Source of the DNA: Alistipes sp.
GTDB lineage: Bacteria; Bacteroidota; Bacteroidia; Bacteroidales; Rikenellaceae
Direction: 5' to 3'
NCBI GenBank assembly: GCA_017629145.1
Contig: JAGBXR010000020.1
Coordinates: 23,334 to 87,333 of the forward strand
Length of the DNA stretch: 64,000 bases
Positions 59,898 through 64,000 of this stretch are shown here, one piece after another. Positions within the stretch are counted from its first letter, which is position 1. Each line of letters begins with the position of its first letter. The notes beneath the pieces were generated by a model. That model had not been told where the DNA came from. It ran no database searches and saw only the letters and a list, made by a program, of their open reading frames with translations. Made by a program: the position numbers and the translations under genes.

Positions 59898-61127
59898 TTA
59901 CAAGCCGATAATCTTGTTGCGAATAAGCATTGCTACACCCCACGCATTTGCGCTGTCGGTCATCTTCGAGATACGGAATTTCGTGTCTTTATATACCAGA
60001 TTCAGCGAGTAGCGGTTGGTAGAAGATTTGAGCGGAAGCATAAGATATTCGCCAGCCATAGCCAAGTTGCCGCCCACGATAACTGTCTCGGGGTTGAAGG
60101 TGTTGATAAGGAATGCTACGGCCTTGCCGACCTTCTCGCCAGCCTCCTCGATAAGTTCGATAGAGAGGTTGTCGTCGTTGCGTGCCGCAGCGATAATATC
60201 GTTGATGTGGATGCTCTCGCCACGGTCGTACATCTCGCGGAGGCGTGTGTTGACACCATTCTTGATGAGGTGCACGATCTTCTCCTCGATAGCGATACCC
60301 GACACCTCGGTCTCGAGGCAGCCCTTCTTGCCGCAAGCACAGATGATCTCATTGTCGAAGAATGGGATATGTCCGAACTCGCCAGCAAAGCCATTCTTAC
60401 CGTAGTAGAGCTTGCCGTCGATGACGATTCCGATAGCCACACCGCGACCCATATGCAGGTAGATGACGTTGCTCTCGTTCTTCGACTTGCCCGTAGTGTA
60501 CTCGGCATAGCAGCGTGCGCGTGTGTCGTTCTCGAGCATTACGCGGATGCCGATGCGCGAAGATATGATGTCGCGCAGCGACTCTTCGCTCGATGTAAAG
60601 TACTTGTACGAGCGGCCAGTCTCGGGATTTACGCGGCCTACAATCGATACGCCAACACCCAAAATTTTCTCGCGGTCGACGCCGCAGTCGGTGATGAACG
60701 ACTCGATATTGTGGCATATGCGCTCCAAGCATTGTGGGCGGTCGACGAGCTCGAAGTTGTCGTCGGTACGCTCGCTTATCACGTTGTTTTGCAGGTCGGT
60801 GACAACGTATGTCATATGGTCACGGCCGACATTTACACCAGCAAAGTATATCGCAGAGTTCGCCAAGCCAAAGACGTTAGGGCGACGACCACCAGGGGTC
60901 TCAACCTTACCCAAGTCGTTGACGATGAGGTCGTCGACGAGCTCCTGCACGAGCTTGGTCATAGTAGGCACGCTGATGTGTAGTTCGCGTGTAAGCTCCG
61001 ACAGGGTACACTCGCCGTTGAGTGCCATATAGGCGATTATGTTTCGCTTAATAATATTGTTTTTGTGTGTGATGCCCTTCATACTCTCCGAGGCATCGAT
61101 ATTAAAAAACTTTGCAAGTGAAGTCAT
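59898..61127 (-). CDS. ROK family transcriptional regulator (NagC/XylR type)
   Basis: A 409-residue ROK protein. The N-terminal 75 residues are a winged helix (NIIAYMALNGECTLSELTREL, ISVPTMTKLVQELVDDLIV), followed by a sugar-kinase-like domain (FAGVNVGRDHMTYVVTDLQ, GVGVSIVGRVNPETG, ENDTRARCYAE, MGRGVAIGIVIDGKLYYGK, GEFGHIP). The ROK zinc motif CACGKKGCLE is complete. Such proteins sense a sugar or sugar phosphate and repress carbohydrate genes. No sugar genes are adjacent. The ATG at 61127 is used rather than the TTG at 61139. A -7 box TATCTTTG lies 29 bp upstream. Confidence 0.9.
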   Translation of the reverse strand: MTSLAKFFNIDASESMKGITHKNNIIKRNIIAYMALNGECTLSELTRELHISVPTMTKLVQELVDDLIVNDLGKVETPGGRRPNVFGLANSAIYFAGVNVGRDHMTYVVTDLQNNVISERTDDNFELVDRPQCLERICHNIESFITDCGVDREKILGVGVSIVGRVNPETGRSYKYFTSSEESLRDIISSRIGIRVMLENDTRARCYAEYTTGKSKNESNVIYLHMGRGVAIGIVIDGKLYYGKNGFAGEFGHIPFFDNEIICACGKKGCLETEVSGIAIEEKIVHLIKNGVNTRLREMYDRGESIHINDIIAAARNDDNLSIELIEEAGEKVGKAVAFLINTFNPETVIVGGNLAMAGEYLMLPLKSSTNRYSLNLVYKDTKFRISKMTDSANAWGVAMLIRNKIIGL

Positions 61128-61156
61128 ATCTGTTCGCAAAACATTAATAGTTTATG

Positions 61157-61164
61157 CAAAGATA
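61157..61164 (-). promoter_or_regulatory. Promoter -7 box of ROK-GNAT operon
   Basis: The minus strand reads TATCTTTG, an exact TAnnTTTG match. No clear -33 TTTG. Confidence 0.55.
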
Positions 61165-61309
61165 ATAAAATATTTGTGTAATTATCTCTAAAATTTAAGA
61201 AATTTTTTCAATATATTTTTGTAATGTTCGATTTTCGGGCGATAATGGCATAAAAGGGTGTTCGGGATAGCATATGCTGTGTTGCTGTGTTTTTGCTTGC
61301 GCGCGTGCA

Positions 61310-61341
61310 TTTGCGTATTACGTAGAAAATACATAACTTTG
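61310..61341 (+). promoter_or_regulatory. Promoter of TPR-HTH regulator
   Basis: TTTG (61310-61313), 20 bp, TAACTTTG (61334-61341): a full Bacteroidota-type promoter, 21 bp from the ATG at 61363. Confidence 0.78.
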
Positions 61342-61362
61342 TGGAGATATTAGTGTGTGGAT

Positions 61363-63036
61363 ATGCGACTAACATACCATAAAATATGGCAGACTGTAGT
61401 GCGCGGACTCTTCGTGATGGGCGCTATGTTGTCGGTGGGTTGTCTCTCCAGGCATAACGAGGCGCTACTCACCGAGGTGGAGTCGTGTGTGCAGGATGAC
61501 CCCGAGCGTGCCTATGAGTTGCTCGGTCGAGTAGATCGTGGCTCGATACGCGGCAAGGCGCATCGTGCGCGTTATGCACTTGTGGCAAGCGAGGTCTACT
61601 ACCACAACTATATCGACAGCGACAGCGATACTCTCACGCGCGAGATGGCAGCCTACTATCTCGATAGGGAGCGTGGCGAAGAGCGTTCGCGTGCGTTATT
61701 TCAGCACGCCCTTGTGTTGAGCAACGCAGGGCGCAATGCCGAGGCGACAATGTTTCTCGATGAGGCAGAACTTATCGACATCGGCGTGTCGAACAGCCGT
61801 CTTGAGGGTCTTATCCACCGATTGAAGGGCGATATATATGGCAATGACTGTCTGTTTGATAATGCATTGAGCGAGTATCTGCTTGCTCGGTTGTGCTTCT
61901 CGGAGGCGGAACTGGAGTTTCACGCGGCTAGTACCGACTACGACATCGGCACAACATATATGCTTATGCGCAGCTACGATGAGGCAGAGCAGTCGTTGCT
62001 AGCGTCGCTCGATTACTGCCTAGCGAATGACAATTGTGACTTTGCATCTATCGTATTGCGCGAGTTGCTTACGTTGGCTGTGTATGCCGATAAGTTCGAT
62101 AGGGGCGAGGAGTGGATGTCGCTATTCGAGACGGAGGAAATTCCCGTTGTCGATAGTGTGCATTACAATGCTACGCGTGCCATAATCTCGGCATTTCGTG
62201 GTCGTCATATCGAGGCTGACGAGTTTCTCGCTCGGGCGGTCGAGCTTGGTGGCGTGGATAATGGCGATGTGGAGTATGCCCACTATCTGCTGGCGCGCTA
62301 TCGCGGCGATATGCAGAGTGCGCTCTACTGGCAGGAGAGGGGTAAGCGTCGCCAGGATGCGTTGGTGCTCGAGTCGTTGAAGCATCCGATTCTGAATGTC
62401 GAGATTGAGTCGCTGCATAGCACACTCGATGCTGAACGCAGGGCGCGTAGTCTGGCACGTCAGCGCAATGCTATTGTTCTGGTGTCGTTGTTGGTACTGT
62501 TGCTTGGTGTACTGGCCCACATACGTGGTCGCATACGCCAAAAGAATAGGGATATTGCGCACTATATCGAGACTATCAGAGAGTTGCAGCATACCGATCG
62601 TAATCTGCCCGAGCAGATGAACGTGTCGGTGAGTGCGCTCTATCGCGACCGCTTCAGTGAGCTCAACCATTTGTGCGATATCTACTACGACCACGATGGT
62701 ACGGCGCGACAGAAGACGTTGGTGTTTGATCGTCTGAAGGATACAATCGAGGAGATTAAGCACGACCGTCGACGTCTCGATAAGCTGGAGGAGGCTGTCA
62801 ACCTTTATCGCAACAATATATACGCGCGTATGCGTGAGCAGGTCACAAAACTCAATGAGCGTGATTTGCGTGTGGCGTTATATGTGTTGGCTGGCTTCTC
62901 GAATCGCGCGATAGCGATATTTATAGATAGTGACCCCTCGTCGGTGTCGAAGATGCGATACAACATTAAGCAGAAGGTTAAGGCTGTGGGTGCGGCCGAT
63001 GGAGAGGAATTTTGTGCAGCTATGTCTGAAAAATAG
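61363..63036 (+). CDS. Membrane-bound TPR protein with C-terminal helix-turn-helix
   Basis: A 557-residue protein of a Bacteroidota-specific layout. The N-terminal hydrophobic segment ends in a lipobox-like SVGC (about residue 27). TPR-like helical repeats follow (PERAYELLGRVDRG, ALFQHALVLSNAGRNAEATMF, IHRLKGDIYGNDCLFDNALSEYL). A transmembrane helix at about 368-388 (AIVLVSLLVLLLGVLAHI) leads to a cytoplasmic coiled coil and a helix-turn-helix at about 495-550 (RDLRVALYVLAGFSNRAIAIF, DPSSVSKMRYNIKQKVKA), like LuxR-type ends. It would sense in the periplasm and bind DNA at the membrane. Two lipoprotein genes follow on the same strand and are candidate targets. A GTG at 61357 is an alternative start. 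Confidence 0.85.
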   Translation: MRLTYHKIWQTVVRGLFVMGAMLSVGCLSRHNEALLTEVESCVQDDPERAYELLGRVDRGSIRGKAHRARYALVASEVYYHNYIDSDSDTLTREMAAYYLDRERGEERSRALFQHALVLSNAGRNAEATMFLDEAELIDIGVSNSRLEGLIHRLKGDIYGNDCLFDNALSEYLLARLCFSEAELEFHAASTDYDIGTTYMLMRSYDEAEQSLLASLDYCLANDNCDFASIVLRELLTLAVYADKFDRGEEWMSLFETEEIPVVDSVHYNATRAIISAFRGRHIEADEFLARAVELGGVDNGDVEYAHYLLARYRGDMQSALYWQERGKRRQDALVLESLKHPILNVEIESLHSTLDAERRARSLARQRNAIVLVSLLVLLLGVLAHIRGRIRQKNRDIAHYIETIRELQHTDRNLPEQMNVSVSALYRDRFSELNHLCDIYYDHDGTARQKTLVFDRLKDTIEEIKHDRRRLDKLEEAVNLYRNNIYARMREQVTKLNERDLRVALYVLAGFSNRAIAIFIDSDPSSVSKMRYNIKQKVKAVGAADGEEFCAAMSEK

Positions 63037-63048
63037 AAGTTAAGAAAT

Positions 63049-63396
63049 ATGGGTAAATGTAAGTGTATATTGCGGTATTTGTTGAGTGTTATGTGTGTTG
63101 TGGCTATTGCCTCGACCTTTACGATGTGTGAGAACGATTGTGATTGCGCAGATCCGCCATCCGCATATCCGCCACCTTATGTAGAAGAGGATGGTAATGA
63201 TGAATGTCCTGGCGATGATAAGAAGGATATACCGATTAAGCGCCCGCCAACACGTGAGGAGTTGAAGAAGATACGTCCGCGTATGAGATTGATTTTTAAG
63301 TACAAAAACTCTCGACCATCGACTTGTGCGCTCGGTAATTCGTATGACGAGGCGGAGTGGCTGGATGAAAGAGAAGGCGACAATGGCGAAGATTAG
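63049..63396 (+). CDS. Small lipoprotein, cysteine- and proline-rich, unknown
   Basis: A 115-residue protein not recognised. The N-terminal hydrophobic segment (YLLSVMCVVAIASTFTMC) ends in a possible lipobox cysteine near residue 27, followed by ENDCDCADPPSAYPPPYVEED: acidic and proline-rich, with more cysteines. The C-terminal half is charged (KRPPTREELKKIRPRMRLIFKYKNSRPS) and ends acidic. It starts 12 bp after the TPR-HTH gene, so it is probably in the same transcript. Confidence 0.6.
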   Translation: MGKCKCILRYLLSVMCVVAIASTFTMCENDCDCADPPSAYPPPYVEEDGNDECPGDDKKDIPIKRPPTREELKKIRPRMRLIFKYKNSRPSTCALGNSYDEAEWLDEREGDNGED

Positions 63397-63451
63397 CGTG
63401 CAAAAACGAGATATAATAAATTAAGATAATATGTAATAAAATCAGTAAGTT

Positions 63452-64000
63452 ATGAGAAAGTTTCTAACTATGTGTCTACTTCTTGTGGCCTCGTTTGTGG
63501 CGTGTGAGAAGACTCCCAATGTTGAGGCGCCAAAGCCTGAACTCAAACTTTTGTCCAATCCTGTTATTCTGTTTGATGAGCAGGGCGGCGATGGAGAGAT
63601 TCGCTATGAGTTGAAGAATTCTGTGGCAGATGTAAAGCTTGGCGTTGAGGTAGATGCCGAGTGGGTGAGCGATGTTGTTGTTGCCGAGAGTATCAAGTTT
63701 GTGGTTGCAGCAAACGATGTCGAGTCGGTGCGTACTGCGCAGGTTGTCGTAAGCTACGATAAGTTGAACTTTACGGTTGAACTTCGTCAGGCGGCAAAGA
63801 AGGCTGTAGAGCCAGAGGATCCCGAGACTCCCGAGCAGCCTGAAGACCCAGAGACTCCAGAACAGCCTGAAGACCCAGAGAATCCAGAGCAGCCCGAGGA
63901 CCCAGAGACTCCAGAGCAACCTGAAGACCCCGAGACTCCAGAGCAGCCTGAAGATCCCGAGACTCCAGAGCAGCCTGAAGACCCAGAGACTCCAGAGCAG
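63452..64000 (+). CDS. BACON-domain lipoprotein with PEDPETPEQ repeats, truncated by window end
   Basis: The first 183 residues of a longer lipoprotein. Lipobox VASFVACEKTP (Cys about 18). Residues about 30-115 look like a BACON domain (LSNPVILFDEQGGDGEIRYEL, VEVDAEWVSDVVV, VRTAQVVVSY, LNFTVELRQAA), a fold common at the start of Bacteroidota surface enzymes and glycan-binding proteins. From residue 121 a nine-residue repeat PEDPETPEQ runs at least seven times to the window edge, giving an extended acidic stalk. What lies beyond it is not visible. Probably surface-exposed and part of the unit headed by the TPR-HTH regulator. Confidence 0.82.
   Translation, partial: MRKFLTMCLLLVASFVACEKTPNVEAPKPELKLLSNPVILFDEQGGDGEIRYELKNSVADVKLGVEVDAEWVSDVVVAESIKFVVAANDVESVRTAQVVVSYDKLNFTVELRQAAKKAVEPEDPETPEQPEDPETPEQPEDPENPEQPEDPETPEQPEDPETPEQPEDPETPEQPEDPETPEQ
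63812..64000 (+). repeat. 27-bp coding tandem repeat (PEDPETPEQ)
   Basis: Seven consecutive 27-bp units at 63812, 63839, 63866, 63893, 63920, 63947 and 63974, in frame, each encoding PEDPETPEQ (one PEDPENPEQ). Unit copies differ only at a few third positions and one codon. The run continues past the window end. Confidence 0.95.

Noticed and set aside
63812-64000. CRISPR array at the window end
   Set aside because: The 27-bp units are contiguous with no spacers and are in frame in a lipoprotein gene.
1-64000. rRNA operon, prophage, insertion sequence or conjugative element
   Set aside because: No rRNA, transposase, integrase, phage structural or transfer gene was recognised in the window.

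Overview
This window comes from a Bacteroidota chromosome, most likely a gut Bacteroidales and possibly an Alistipes/Rikenellaceae relative (the genus is inference). The evidence is promoters of the Bacteroidota type (TTTG, 19-20 bp, TAnnTTTG) upstream of many genes, little Shine-Dalgarno signal, and Bacteroidota families such as S46 dipeptidyl-peptidase, DUF1573, DUF3575, fimbrillin-type lipoproteins, a BACON domain and a membrane TPR-HTH regulator. Most of the window is ordinary housekeeping DNA with tight operons and strong hairpin terminators, many of them shared by converging genes.

Layout. 1-1.2 kb: the end of a subtilisin-like protease and a small lipoprotein. 1.2-12.5 kb: waaA, NfeD/stomatin pair, yraN-pepE, acpP, rnc, an L,D-transpeptidase, radC, glyS, a 36-residue membrane peptide, ruvX, def and a small outer-membrane barrel. 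12.6-15.7 kb: tRNA-Glu, a DUF3298-type lipoprotein, an HtrA protease, a DivIC/FtsB-like protein and hpt. 16.3-21.4 kb: a complete [FeFe]-hydrogenase operon (hydA-hydE-hydG-hydF, minus strand). 21.6-33.9 kb: a radical SAM gene and tsaD, divergent from tamB-exbB-exbD-tonB-DUF1573, then MBL hydrolase, trmD, lpxB and a degenerate FAH-fold gene. 34-42.5 kb: RND tripartite efflux operon running into maf and an S46 peptidase. 42.7-46.4 kb: coaD, lpxD, ruvC, a TlpA-like lipoprotein and tRNA-Arg.

46.9-59 kb is the accessory part: two giant (about 1240-1250 residue) paralogous surface lipoproteins, each with an N-terminal fimbrillin-like domain and a long beta-helix, plus a smaller lipoprotein with the same domain and a DUF3575 outer-membrane protein. 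The cluster resembles fimbria/adhesin loci but has fabD in its middle. Each giant gene has a promoter with the same -7 box (TACCTTTG) followed by a leader carrying a homopolymeric G tract (12 and 9 bases), a good candidate for phase variation. 59.3-64 kb: GNAT acetyltransferase, ROK regulator, the TPR-HTH membrane regulator and two lipoproteins, the last with a BACON domain and a PEDPETPEQ repeat running off the window.

The most unusual non-coding signal is a family of at least six two-hairpin elements downstream of def, the outer-membrane barrel gene and tRNA-Arg. Stem sequences differ between copies but pairing is kept, the linker and apical loop are conserved, and tandem copies join at a 16-bp palindrome. 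I do not recognise this family.
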